Assembly: GCF_000821085.1 (NCBI RefSeq)
Contig: NZ_CCXR01000001.1
Coordinates: 496,001 to 560,000, forward strand
Direction: 5' to 3'
Source of the DNA: Bacillus sp. B-jedd
GTDB lineage: Bacteria; Bacillota; Bacilli; Bacillales; Cytobacillaceae
DNA length: 64,000 nucleotides
Shown: positions 16,781 through 25,212 of the stretch, piece by piece
Numbering within the stretch: the first letter of the stretch is position 1
Layout: every line of letters starts with the position of its first letter
Program-made: the position numbers and the translations under genes
Notes under the pieces: generated by a model
Told to the model about the DNA's origin: nothing
Database searches by the model: none
The model's input: the letters and a program-made list of their open reading frames with translations, nothing else

Positions 16781-16884
16781 GTAGAGAAGTTGTCCAGATG
16801 CAAATTCGCGGAAGATTTCCTTTTTGGAGCGGAAATCAACCGTAAGATTTGATGATAATAAAAGTTAACCAATATCTATGACTT

Positions 16885-16912
16885 GCAGCTCTTGACTGGA
16901 GCTGCTTTTTTT
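16885..16912 (+). terminator. Orphan plus-strand terminator downstream of the 52-bp array
   Basis: GCAGCTC and GAGCTGC pair at 16885-16905, followed by seven T. No plus-strand gene lies between the previous terminator (16241) and this one, so it may end an untranslated RNA that includes the 52-bp repeats. Confidence 0.75.
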
Positions 16913-16973
16913 CACCATCTTTTCACTTTCCCCGTTTATGATACCAATATCAAACTAGACGGAGTGGTGGAAG

Positions 16974-17603
16974 ATGAAGAAGTGGAAAGTATATATCCCG
17001 GCGATCATCGTTGTGCTGATTTGCACGGCTTTACTAATATATGAGTTTTATGCAGCCCCAACTGGAGGTCCGCACGTCCGTGGCCCGCATCCGGAAGACG
17101 GGTTTCATCCGGACGGCAAGCATTTTGGAAAAAGCCCTCTCCATGAAGTATTCAACTGGTTCGGGACGTTGGCGATTATTGGCGGGGCGGTTACGTATTC
17201 CTGGGTACGTTTCAAGAAAAAGCTGAAATCCCAGTCTCCGTTGATTAAAAGGTTTTCAAAGCTTCTGTTTCGTGTGCATAATATAGTTGGATATGCCATT
17301 CTCATTCTTGGTATGGCACATGGCGCTTATTATTTGTTGACTGAAAAACTGGCCCACAAAGGCATGTTGAGCGGCATTGCGGCCTTTGTTCTGCTTTTGG
17401 CGGTTGGTGTTTACGGATTTTTAATCAGAAGATTGAAGAATAAATACACAAGGAAGGTCCATTTTTGGGTAAGCAATGCCTCACTGATCGCGCTTTTAAT
17501 CCACGCGGGGGGATCGTTTATCGGACCGGCCGCGGCGACGCTCGCTATTTGGGGCATTATTGAAGTCGCCGAAAGGACTGTTTGGCAAAAACGGCTCGCT
17601 TAG
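16974..17603 (+). CDS. Membrane protein, probable b-type heme/ferric-reductase-like
   Basis: Encodes 209 residues with an N-terminal membrane anchor (residues 7-27), a His/Gly/Pro-rich extracytoplasmic stretch (about 30-58) and four further membrane helices. Histidines in FRVHNIVGY, GMAHGAYY, RKVHFWV and LLIHAGG are spaced on helices in a way that suits ligation of two hemes, as in ferric-reductase-like or cytochrome b561-like proteins. Heme binding is inferred. GGAGTGGTGG precedes the ATG. The stop overlaps the ribosome site of the response regulator, so it is co-transcribed with the two-component system and may be its target or sensor input. Confidence 0.75.
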   Translation: MKKWKVYIPAIIVVLICTALLIYEFYAAPTGGPHVRGPHPEDGFHPDGKHFGKSPLHEVFNWFGTLAIIGGAVTYSWVRFKKKLKSQSPLIKRFSKLLFRVHNIVGYAILILGMAHGAYYLLTEKLAHKGMLSGIAAFVLLLAVGVYGFLIRRLKNKYTRKVHFWVSNASLIALLIHAGGSFIGPAAATLAIWGIIEVAERTVWQKRLA

Positions 17604-17613
17604 GAGTGTAGAA

Positions 17614-18276
17614 ATGAATATTTTATTGGCTGAAGACGATATGAAGCTTGGGCAGCTTGTTTCCCATATGCTAAAGAAAAAGGGCGGATATCGGGTCGAT
17701 TGGGTCGAGCATGGCGAAGACGCTTATGATTACGCGCTTGCTTCCCATTACGATGTCCTCGTTCTCGATTGGATGATGCCAGAGAAGGATGGAGTCACCG
17801 TCTGCCGGGATCTTCGGTCGGAAGGGTATGGCGGGCCAATTCTCATGCTGACGGCGAAGGATGCCATCCAGGATCGGGTCGATGGGCTTGATGCCGGAGC
17901 GGACGATTATTTGGTGAAGCCGTTTGAAATTGACGAACTTTTAGCCCGGATTCGCGCGCTGGCCCGCCGTAATTTTGCCCCGATTCAAGAGGAAGTTGTC
18001 CCATTTGGGCGGTATACCTTGAATCGGACAAGCCGTAATCTTTACGTCGACGGACATGAAATTCAGCTTTCTCCCCGGGAATTCCAATTGCTTGATCTTC
18101 TTTTGCAAAATAAAGGGCAGGTCCTGACGAGGGATATTCTCCTTGACCGGATTTGGGGATATGATGCGGACGTTTCTTATAAAATTGTCGACGCGACAGT
18201 GAAGCTGCTGCGTAAAAAACTGGGTGCGGATCTGATTCAAAGCATCCGCGGGGTAGGGTATAAACTTGAAGGATAA
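17614..18276 (+). CDS. OmpR/PhoB-family response regulator
   Basis: Encodes 220 residues with a receiver domain (residues 1-115) and a winged-helix DNA-binding domain. The phospho-acceptor is Asp52 in LVLDWMMP, the acidic pair is Asp8-Asp9, and the conserved Lys is Lys102 in LVKPF. The C-terminal domain shows LSPREFQLLDLLLQNKGQVL and VDATVKLLRKKLG. ATG 17614 is chosen because AGGAG (17602-17606) overlaps the preceding stop; the frame extends upstream but lacks receiver sequence there. It overlaps the kinase gene by 11 bases. The signal is unknown. Confidence 0.95.
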   Translation: MNILLAEDDMKLGQLVSHMLKKKGGYRVDWVEHGEDAYDYALASHYDVLVLDWMMPEKDGVTVCRDLRSEGYGGPILMLTAKDAIQDRVDGLDAGADDYLVKPFEIDELLARIRALARRNFAPIQEEVVPFGRYTLNRTSRNLYVDGHEIQLSPREFQLLDLLLQNKGQVLTRDILLDRIWGYDADVSYKIVDATVKLLRKKLGADLIQSIRGVGYKLEG

Positions 18277-19654
18277 ACTACAAACTTGGCGGCAGCGCTT
18301 ATTTGGCGGGGATGTCCTCAGCCGGACGCAAAAGCGCTTAACATTTTATAACAGCGGGCTGCTGATGGTGCTGCTGATTCTGTTTGCTATCATCGTCTAT
18401 TTGCTTTTATATAGTGTCATGGCGGTTCAAGAGAAACAGAATTTGCAGAATCTGATTAACCAGACGCTAGTGTATCAGGGGGAAGTTCAAGAAAAAACAG
18501 AAAATCTGCGGGAAGATCCGTTAATGGCTGTGAACGAAGATTTATTCTATTATGCGATTGTCGATTCAGCGGGAAATGAGCTCGCCGGAAACTCCCGGAT
18601 CAGGCCAATCCAGCAAACGATTTCCGCCAGCATTCGGGGCTGGGTTCCGAGAGAAGGGGAAACGAAATCCGCCGAATTTACCATTCCCCGTCCATCCGGG
18701 ATTGGCGGGATGCATCGCCATATGGAACGCTTTGAAGAACATCCGGTCCATCTTCTGATAGCCGGGAAACCGATTTATAAGGGCAGACAGCTTGCAGGGA
18801 TTGTTTACGTGGGAATTGATCAAACCACTCATAAAAAGCTGTTCAGGGTGCTGCTCTGGATTTTGATCAATTTGGTCTTGTCCTTCTATTTAGTCGCGTT
18901 ATGGGTCAGCCACATTATGGCAAAAAAGGCCATGGAACCTGTTCGGAAGTCTTTTGCGAGGCAAAGGGAGTTTGTCGCGGATGCCTCACATGAATTGAGG
19001 ACTCCGCTTAGCGTCCTTCATACATCCATTGAGGTCCTCGAGATGGAGGAGGAAGAGTCATTCTCCGATTATTCACGGCAGGTAGTCGATGATATGAAGG
19101 ATGAAGTGAAACGGATGACAAAGCTCGTCGGCGACTTGCTGACACTGGCGCGGATGGATTCAGGAAAGGCCGATGTCATCCTCACTCCGTTTGATATAGG
19201 GCCTTTTGCGGAGCAAATCGTCCGTTCCATCCAGCCGATCGCCGCGCAAAAAGGCATTCAAGTCGATGCGCAACTTTTGCCAAGCCTTGAAGTAGTGGGA
19301 GATGCCGAAAAGCTGAGGCAGCTATTCTACATTTTGCTTGATAACGCGATGAAATACACTCCAGAAAACGGGAGGATCCACGTTGCCCTTGAAATAAAAG
19401 ATAAGTATTGGGAGTTGCGTGTGAAAGATTCTGGCGTCGGCATCAGTCCGGAAGACCAGAAGAAGATATTCGATCGGTTTTACCGCGCTGACAAGCACCG
19501 CTCCCGCCAGCATGGCGGCACTGGGCTTGGCCTGTCTATTGCCCGGTGGATTGTTGCCTCGCATAAAGGTGATATTTTTGTCAAAAGTGAATACGGAAAA
19601 GGAAGTGAATTTATTGTCACCATTCCTCTTTCCATCCAGCAGGCTGCCACTTGA
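18266..19654 (+). CDS. Sensor histidine kinase
   Basis: Encodes 462 residues. Two membrane helices (about 25-51 and 193-215) flank an extracytoplasmic sensor domain of about 140 residues. The dimerisation box DASHELRTPLSVLHTSIEVL holds the phosphorylated His242. ATPase motifs are DNAMKYTPENG (N box), VKDSGVGISPEDQKKIFDRF and HGGTGLGLSIARW. No clear HAMP domain separates TM2 from the kinase core. Translation starts at TTG 18266 inside the regulator gene, with GGGTAGGG seven bases upstream. It partners the regulator at 17614. Confidence 0.93.
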   Translation: MKDKLQTWRQRLFGGDVLSRTQKRLTFYNSGLLMVLLILFAIIVYLLLYSVMAVQEKQNLQNLINQTLVYQGEVQEKTENLREDPLMAVNEDLFYYAIVDSAGNELAGNSRIRPIQQTISASIRGWVPREGETKSAEFTIPRPSGIGGMHRHMERFEEHPVHLLIAGKPIYKGRQLAGIVYVGIDQTTHKKLFRVLLWILINLVLSFYLVALWVSHIMAKKAMEPVRKSFARQREFVADASHELRTPLSVLHTSIEVLEMEEEESFSDYSRQVVDDMKDEVKRMTKLVGDLLTLARMDSGKADVILTPFDIGPFAEQIVRSIQPIAAQKGIQVDAQLLPSLEVVGDAEKLRQLFYILLDNAMKYTPENGRIHVALEIKDKYWELRVKDSGVGISPEDQKKIFDRFYRADKHRSRQHGGTGLGLSIARWIVASHKGDIFVKSEYGKGSEFIVTIPLSIQQAAT

Positions 19655-19671
19655 GAAGTGGCAGTTTTTTT
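19644..19671 (+). terminator. Terminator overlapping the kinase stop codon
   Basis: CTGCCACTT and AAGTGGCAG pair at 19644-19664 and are followed by seven T. The stop codon (19652-19654) lies in the loop. Confidence 0.88.
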
Positions 19672-19833
19672 GTTGCAAAATTTTATATTGGGGCAGCACC
19701 TTATTAGGTAGGCAGTGTATTTTGTGTGATTTTTGGGAATGTTCAGCCAAAATTAGAGGGATAATTCCCTGGCCAATCGAATAGTTTATAAGATGGATTT
19801 GCAAAAGTTCCATTTTAATAGGAGGAGGTCAAT

Positions 19834-21222
19834 ATGCTAAGTAAAAGTTTGATTGAAGATGTTCTGACAGCAGCTTTATCGACTGGCGGGGATTTCTCTG
19901 AAGTTTTCATTGAGGACCGGTTTACGAATAATTTGACACTGCAAAGCGGGAAAATTGAAACAGCGCTGTCCGGCCGTGACTTTGGGGTCGGCATCCGGGT
20001 GTTCAAAGGATTCCAGAGTGTGTATGCGTATACAACAGATTTTGAAAAAGAGGGGCTATTGAAAGCGGCGAACCGCGCGGCCCAGGCAATCAAAGGAACG
20101 CCGGAAACGAGGCTGGTATCGTTTGAGCAGCAATCCGCAGGCATCATTCATCCGATCAGAATCATGCCGCAGGAAGTGGGGAAATCCCGGAAGGCTGCTG
20201 TCTTGAACGCGGCATACGAGAAGACGAAAAACTATCATTCTTCGATTGCGCAAGTGACTGCCCGCTATATGGATGAGGAGCAGAATGTCCTCATTGCCAA
20301 CTCAGAAGGGACTTTCATCGAAGATAAACGGGTCCGCTCCAGACTGGCGATCCAGGCGGTTGCTGTCCGCGGAAATCAGATGGAGACTGGTTTTTACGGC
20401 CCTGGCGCAATGCGGGGATTTGAGTTTTTTGAAAATCTGAATCTGGACCATTACGCCAATGAAGCGGCCCGGATTGCGGTAACAATGCTCGATGCGGCTC
20501 CATGCCCAAGCGGTAAGTTCCCTGTCATCATCGATAATGAATTCGGCGGCGTCATTTTTCATGAAGCTTGCGGCCATGGCCTTGAAGCGACAGCTGTGGC
20601 AAAAGACAATTCTGTTTTCGCCAATCGGATCGGCGAAAGGGTAGCGCCGGAAATCGTTTCGTATATTGATGATGGGACAATTCAGAATGAATGGGGTTCA
20701 ATCAATATCGACGATGAGGGCGAAAAGGCACGGAAAAATGTCCTGATTGAAAATGGAATTCTGAAAGGTTATTTGATTGATAAATTCAATTCGCGGCGGA
20801 TGGGGATGGAATCGACCGGTTCCGGGAGAAGGGAATCCTTCCGGTTTGCACCGACCTCCAGGATGACGAATACATACATTGCCCCGGGCAAATCGACGCC
20901 GGAAGAGATTATATCGAATACCGAACGTGGGCTTTATGCGAAGTATATGGGCGGCGGTCAGGTCAATACGGCAACAGGGGATTACAATTTTGCCATTATG
21001 GAAGCCTATGAGGTCAATAACGGGAAGCTAGGCAAGCCGTTGAAAGGCGCCACGTTAATTGGAAACGGCCCGAAAACCCTGCAGCTCGTTGATATGGTTG
21101 GCAACAATTTGGGCCACGGAGCGGGAATGTGCGGTTCCATGAGCGGAAGCATCCCGGTGAACGTGGGCCAGCCGATGATTCGCGTCAGTGAAATCACTGT
21201 TGGCGGGACAAAGGGGGAATAA
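19834..21222 (+). CDS. tldD: Metalloprotease TldD
   Basis: Encodes 462 residues of the TldD/PmbA family. With TldE it forms a heterodimeric zinc protease that trims unfolded peptides and, in some bacteria, matures ribosomally made peptides. The zinc motif HEACGH (His243, Glu244, His248) is intact, followed by GLEATAVAKDNSVF; the later metal cysteine is plausible in GHGAGMCGSMSG. AGGAGGAGG precedes the ATG. It is three bases upstream of tldE, so the two are translated together. No precursor-peptide gene is obvious nearby. Confidence 0.93.
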   Translation: MLSKSLIEDVLTAALSTGGDFSEVFIEDRFTNNLTLQSGKIETALSGRDFGVGIRVFKGFQSVYAYTTDFEKEGLLKAANRAAQAIKGTPETRLVSFEQQSAGIIHPIRIMPQEVGKSRKAAVLNAAYEKTKNYHSSIAQVTARYMDEEQNVLIANSEGTFIEDKRVRSRLAIQAVAVRGNQMETGFYGPGAMRGFEFFENLNLDHYANEAARIAVTMLDAAPCPSGKFPVIIDNEFGGVIFHEACGHGLEATAVAKDNSVFANRIGERVAPEIVSYIDDGTIQNEWGSINIDDEGEKARKNVLIENGILKGYLIDKFNSRRMGMESTGSGRRESFRFAPTSRMTNTYIAPGKSTPEEIISNTERGLYAKYMGGGQVNTATGDYNFAIMEAYEVNNGKLGKPLKGATLIGNGPKTLQLVDMVGNNLGHGAGMCGSMSGSIPVNVGQPMIRVSEITVGGTKGE

Positions 21223-21225
21223 ACG

Positions 21226-22560
21226 ATGAAGATTCAAGAGTTGCTGTTCCGTGAAGCGGAAAAGAACGGGTTTACGGATGTGGAAGTTTATTTTGAAAAG
21301 AAAGAAGTATTTGGCTGCAAAGTGTATAAAGGCGAAATTGATCAGTATGAGGTCGCCGAGGATGGCGGCCTGTCGTTCCGCGGTAAAATTGATGGGAGAA
21401 TGGGTTACGCTTATACGGAAAAAGTCGACGAGGCCTCCATTCCTTTCCTGATCCGGAATGCCAAGGAAAATGCCGAAATTCTGAATGCCGATGATGCTGA
21501 GGAGATTTTCGCGGGAAGCAGCCACTATGAGCAGGGAGATTTCTTTTCAGAAGAATTGGAAGAAGTAAGTATTGTCGACAAAATTGAATTTGTTAAAGAG
21601 GTTGAAAGGGAACTTCTCGCTCTTGACCCGCGCATCCAGCCGACGGATTATTGCATGATTCGGAATGAGTCGGTAACGAGAACTCTTTCCAATAACAAGG
21701 GACTCAATGTGAGTGACCGGCTAAATTTTTTATTTGCCTATCTAGAAGCGATTGTGAAGGATGGCGAAGAAATCAAGACAGCGTTTGAATTTCAGGTGAC
21801 AAAAGATTTCGAATCGCTAAACGCTAAGGAGATTGCGAAAAAAGCCGCAGATCAGGCGTTGGCGCAACTGGGCTCAAAGTCAATCGAGAGCAAAAATTAT
21901 CCTGTGTTGCTCAGGAACGATGCAGCGGCAAATCTCTTATCTGTTTATTCAGCGAATTTCTCCGCCGAGGAAACGCAGGCCGGCAAATCCCCATTGAAGG
22001 ATAAAGGCGGCCAGGCGATTGCGTCCGATAAAGTAACGATTGTCGACGATCCTTTCCTTGAAGGCGGCTTTGGCTGCCGGACATTTGACAGCGAGGGAGT
22101 CGCCACAAGCAAATTGACCGTCATGGAGTCTGGCGTTCTGCAAAACTTGCTCCATAATCAAAAAACGGCGAAAAAAGCGGGGACGGAAACAACGGGGCAT
22201 GCATATAAGCAATCGTATAAGTCAGCCGTCAAAGTCGGGCCATCCAATTTTTATATAGAGCCTGCTTCAAAGAATTTGGATGAGTTGCTCGGCGGAATGG
22301 ACGAAGGAGTTCTAATTACGGAGCTTTCCGGGCTGCATTCAGGGACCAATACGGTATCCGGGGACTTTTCGGTTGCGGCGAATGGCTTTTACGTGAAAGA
22401 TGGCAAAGTCCAGCATCCTGTTAATTTGATGACGATTGCCGGCAATTTCTACGATATGCTTGCCGGGGTTGAAGATGTTGGCTCTGACTTGATTTTCCCA
22501 ATGCTGCCGATCGGTTCTCCGTCAATCCTTGTGAAGTCGCTGTCTGTGACGGTGGAGTAA
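21226..22560 (+). CDS. pmbA: TldE/PmbA, partner of TldD
   Basis: Encodes 444 residues homologous to TldD but without the HExxxH zinc motif, as expected for the non-catalytic TldE (PmbA) subunit. Family segments include KSPLKDKGGQAIASDKVTI, HNQKTAKKAGTETTGHAYKQ and the C-terminal GNFYDMLAGVEDVGSDL. It is encoded immediately after tldD and is needed for the substrate channel of the complex. A terminator lies 58 bases downstream. Confidence 0.92.
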   Translation: MKIQELLFREAEKNGFTDVEVYFEKKEVFGCKVYKGEIDQYEVAEDGGLSFRGKIDGRMGYAYTEKVDEASIPFLIRNAKENAEILNADDAEEIFAGSSHYEQGDFFSEELEEVSIVDKIEFVKEVERELLALDPRIQPTDYCMIRNESVTRTLSNNKGLNVSDRLNFLFAYLEAIVKDGEEIKTAFEFQVTKDFESLNAKEIAKKAADQALAQLGSKSIESKNYPVLLRNDAAANLLSVYSANFSAEETQAGKSPLKDKGGQAIASDKVTIVDDPFLEGGFGCRTFDSEGVATSKLTVMESGVLQNLLHNQKTAKKAGTETTGHAYKQSYKSAVKVGPSNFYIEPASKNLDELLGGMDEGVLITELSGLHSGTNTVSGDFSVAANGFYVKDGKVQHPVNLMTIAGNFYDMLAGVEDVGSDLIFPMLPIGSPSILVKSLSVTVE

Positions 22561-22617
22561 GGGTGATTTTTAGCAGAGGGTAATGTTTTTAGGGTGTGAA
22601 TAGTGTCATGTACGACT

Positions 22618-22643
22618 GCCGCCGAATTTGGCGGCGGTTTTTT
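22618..22643 (+). terminator. Terminator of the tldD-tldE operon
   Basis: GCCGCC (22618-22623) pairs with GGCGGC (22630-22635) around GAATTT, followed by GG and a T-run. Confidence 0.85.
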
Positions 22644-22734
22644 ATTTTCCAAAAAATTCTCCTGCGGCATCGATTCTTTCACTATCTTTTCTCTTTTCTT
22701 TCCTATACTCCAAGTAGTCAAACAGAAAGGAATG

Positions 22735-23370
22735 ATGAAAGTGGAAAAGAAAAAGAAGAAAAGTGGGTTTAGGTGGCTTCTTGGAGGCTTCGCCCTGCTG
22801 GCCGTTGTCTTGGTTGCCCTTCATTTTGCCGGAAGGAACGGGATGATTCACCAGTATTACTTCCCGGGGCAAAGTCAGGCGCAGGGTTTCATGCAGGATA
22901 CGTTCCAGAAAGGGAAGGAGATTACCGGCAATTTTAATGGCCAAGCCTTTGAGGGCAGAGGTGGTATGATGCATGGCGGAATGGGACACGGCCCGAAATT
23001 CGGACAGCCCGGAGATATGATGGGCAGGCACCATGGATTTAATGGCCACCACGGCTTCGGATTTGGGTTTGGGGGCATCTTCTTTGTACTTGGCGGACTG
23101 CTGCTTGCACTGATTGGCCTGTATGTCAGGGGAAAAAGCGATAAGAAATGGCTCGGTAATGCATTGATTGTCCTAGGGCTTCTGCCGCTCTTGGCAAGGC
23201 TCCCAATCCTGCCGCTCATTCTCATTGGTGTCATTGTTTACTGGCTGGTAAAGAAAGTCCGCCCAGGCCAAAAATTCGAAGCAGCACCTGTTTCCTTCCA
23301 GCCGGAACCATCTATGAATGGACAGTTCCTGGATGAATGGGAACGCACAAATAACAAGGAGGAAAACTAA
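22735..23370 (+). CDS. Gly/His/Met-rich membrane protein upstream of pspA
   Basis: Encodes about 211 residues with no family I recognise. A Lys-rich start leads to one membrane helix (about 10-32), then an extracytoplasmic stretch with a cluster such as GGMMHGGMGHGPKFGQPGDM and HHGFNGHHGFGFGFGG, then two more membrane helices and a polar tail. The His/Met cluster could bind a metal such as copper; this is inference only. ATG 22735 or 22732 follows AGAAAGG (22724-22730); GTG 22741 is also possible. It ends two bases before the pspA start and shares its mRNA, which suggests a membrane anchor or sensor for PspA. Confidence 0.7.
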   Translation: MKVEKKKKKSGFRWLLGGFALLAVVLVALHFAGRNGMIHQYYFPGQSQAQGFMQDTFQKGKEITGNFNGQAFEGRGGMMHGGMGHGPKFGQPGDMMGRHHGFNGHHGFGFGFGGIFFVLGGLLLALIGLYVRGKSDKKWLGNALIVLGLLPLLARLPILPLILIGVIVYWLVKKVRPGQKFEAAPVSFQPEPSMNGQFLDEWERTNNKEEN

Positions 23371-23371
23371 C

Positions 23372-24028
23372 ATGGCATTATTTAAAAGGATAAAAAACAT
23401 CGTAACAGCGGATTTACATGAGGCACTGGACAAGTGTGAAAATCCAATGGCAATGCTCCAGCAGCATTTACGCGAAATGGACCAGCAGGTGGCTAAAGCA
23501 GAAAAGGCGTTAGCAGGGCAATTTTACTTAGAGAAAAGGTATGAAATTTTGCAGGAAGAGGCTGAAGCGACAGTAGCTAAACGTGCCCGTCAGGCAGAGC
23601 TGGCTGTTGCAAAAGGCGATGATGCCGTGGCGAAAATCGCTCTTCAGGAAAAAATCGCCGAGGAAGCCAAATTGCAGATGCTCAAAGAACAGGCAACATT
23701 GACAAAAGAAAATACCGCCAAGCTTGTGGAACAAATTGAAAAGCTGAAAGCCGAATACCAGGACTTCCAATTCAAAAAATTGGAGCTCGAATCAAGAGTC
23801 CATGCGGCAAGATCAATCAAGCAAGGCCAGGAAATGCTGTCTGCATTTAAGTTTGAAGGAACGTCAAAAGGACTGGCAGGAGCAAGAGAATATGTGTACA
23901 AGCTTGAAGCAGAAGCAAAAGCCGGCGAGCATTTCCACCAGGTTGCCATTACGCCGTCTGTATCACCATCATTCCAGGCAGAAGTCGAAAAGCAATTTGA
24001 GGCCCTAAAGCAGCAACGGGCAGAATGA
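23372..24028 (+). CDS. pspA: PspA/IM30-family phage-shock protein
   Basis: Encodes 218 residues, almost wholly coiled-coil, of the PspA/LiaH/IM30 (ESCRT-III-like) family that polymerises on stressed membranes. The start MALFKRIKNIVTADLHEALD is the typical amphipathic N-terminal helix, followed by ENPMAMLQQHLREMD and long heptad helices. AAGGAGG lies just before ATG 23372. It forms an operon with the Gly/His/Met-rich membrane gene rather than with the liaF-liaS-liaR set that often accompanies Bacillus homologues. Confidence 0.93.
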   Translation: MALFKRIKNIVTADLHEALDKCENPMAMLQQHLREMDQQVAKAEKALAGQFYLEKRYEILQEEAEATVAKRARQAELAVAKGDDAVAKIALQEKIAEEAKLQMLKEQATLTKENTAKLVEQIEKLKAEYQDFQFKKLELESRVHAARSIKQGQEMLSAFKFEGTSKGLAGAREYVYKLEAEAKAGEHFHQVAITPSVSPSFQAEVEKQFEALKQQRAE

Positions 24029-24084
24029 ATTCCACATAATAAAGGATGAAACCCACAATTCCAGCAGGATTCCTTTAAATTAAA

Positions 24085-24113
24085 ACAGTCGGCTTTTTTG
24101 CCGGCTGTTTTTG
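24085..24113 (+). terminator. Terminator of the pspA operon
   Basis: ACAGTCGGC and GCCGGCTGT pair around a run of six T and are followed by TTTTG. Confidence 0.85.
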
Positions 24114-24170
24114 TTAATCATCCTTAAAAATCTGGATTACTGGTTTATGGGGGGAGAAATGTTATCCTAT

Positions 24171-24386
24171 ATAGGTTGAACTTAATAATTACGCCATATA
24201 AATTAAAATAGCTGGTTGATTGGAGCTCAGGCATGTAGACTCCTGCGGGATAGAGCAGCAAGGGGAGACCCCGCAGGAGCAAAGCGACGAGGAGGCTCCA
24301 CTGATGCCCCGCGGAAAGCGAAATGCCCGGAGTGGAAATCAACCACCTCGTTCTCCTTTGAATACCGATCTGTAAATTCAACCTAT
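24171..24386 (+). mobile_element. 216-bp MITE-like repeat with 10-bp terminal inverted repeats, copy 1
   Basis: The element opens with ATAGGTTGAA and ends with its inverse TTCAACCTAT. Its core contains CTCCTGCGGG...CCCGCAGGAG and CGAGGAGGCTCCACTGATGC. A close copy sits at 51175-51390, and relatives at 37000, 40721 and 25890. No transposase is encoded, so any movement would depend on an enzyme acting in trans. Confidence 0.75.
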
Positions 24387-24438
24387 TTTTTATTGAAATA
24401 TTATATAAAACACGTAGAAACACTGAAAGGTGATAGAA

Positions 24439-25062
24439 GTGGACAAAATCGATTTAATTAAGGGAAGCATCCAGGATTTACAAAAGGTTTATCCCCGTTT
24501 TACGGAAGATTTCGCGCCTGAAGAACAAAAAAGTTACCGTCAGCTTGAATCCCTTTTAAAGGAAGGAAATTATCAGCTGCTTTTTGCAAAAGACAACACA
24601 ATTGAACAAATAATAGGTTATGCATTTATTTATGAGTTCGCCACCGTGCCTGCAATTTGGATTGATTACATCGCGATTCATGAAGAGCATCGCGGCGGCG
24701 GGTATGGCTCTCTCTTCTTTAAGAAAATTGCGGACTACAGGCAGAATGGGATTGGGGTTTTCCTTGAGGTGGAGATACCGGAGGCCGAGGAGGGAGAAAA
24801 CAGGACCATTCAGCTAAGGCGGATTTCCTTTTATGAACGGCTCGGGGCTAATAAATTGGATGTTCCTTATCTCCTGCCAACGATAAATGGCGGCTTTCCA
24901 ATGTATCTCTATTTCAAAAGCACTGATCGTGTAAATATATTACGAAAAGAACAAATCCAGGCAGCCATCACAGAAGTCTACAAACAAATTCACTCCGACC
25001 TGGAAAACACAGCGTCCATCCTCACCACCTTCATTTCTGAAATTCATGATGAGCATCTATAG
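24439..25062 (+). CDS. GNAT-family N-acetyltransferase
   Basis: Encodes 207 residues with a GNAT fold: strand WIDYIAIHEEHRGGGYGSLF contains the acetyl-CoA pyrophosphate-binding pattern (R-x-x-G-x-G), followed by ISFYERLGANKLDVPYL. A C-terminal helical extension of about 60 residues goes beyond the minimal domain. GTG 24439 has AAAGG eight bases upstream; GTG 24430 overlaps that site. Substrate is unknown. A palindromic repeat copy follows the stop within nine bases. Confidence 0.82.
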   Translation: MDKIDLIKGSIQDLQKVYPRFTEDFAPEEQKSYRQLESLLKEGNYQLLFAKDNTIEQIIGYAFIYEFATVPAIWIDYIAIHEEHRGGGYGSLFFKKIADYRQNGIGVFLEVEIPEAEEGENRTIQLRRISFYERLGANKLDVPYLLPTINGGFPMYLYFKSTDRVNILRKEQIQAAITEVYKQIHSDLENTASILTTFISEIHDEHL

Positions 25063-25070
25063 TGCGGAAA

Positions 25071-25130
25071 GGGATGGTTCCTCTTTTCTTTCGGTTTCCG
25101 AATGAAGCGCTGGAACCGTCCCCTTGCTTC
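25071..25130. repeat. GGGGACGG palindromic element, copy 1
   Basis: GGGATGGTTCC at the left and GGAACCGTCCCC at the right enclose TTTCGG...CCGAATGAAGC. It starts nine bases after a stop codon (25062). Member of the ~60-bp family described under findings. Confidence 0.85.
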
Positions 25131-25212
25131 AAATTAGTTATTGCAAAATTTTGGTTTTGTGATTAATCTAGTTTTATGATGGCGAGTTTGTAAATTTTTG
25201 GGGGATGCTTCT

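Noticed and set aside
22603..22734. Upstream extension of the Gly/His/Met-rich membrane protein
   Set aside because: It would read through the tldE terminator and lacks a ribosome site; the start near 22735 has one.
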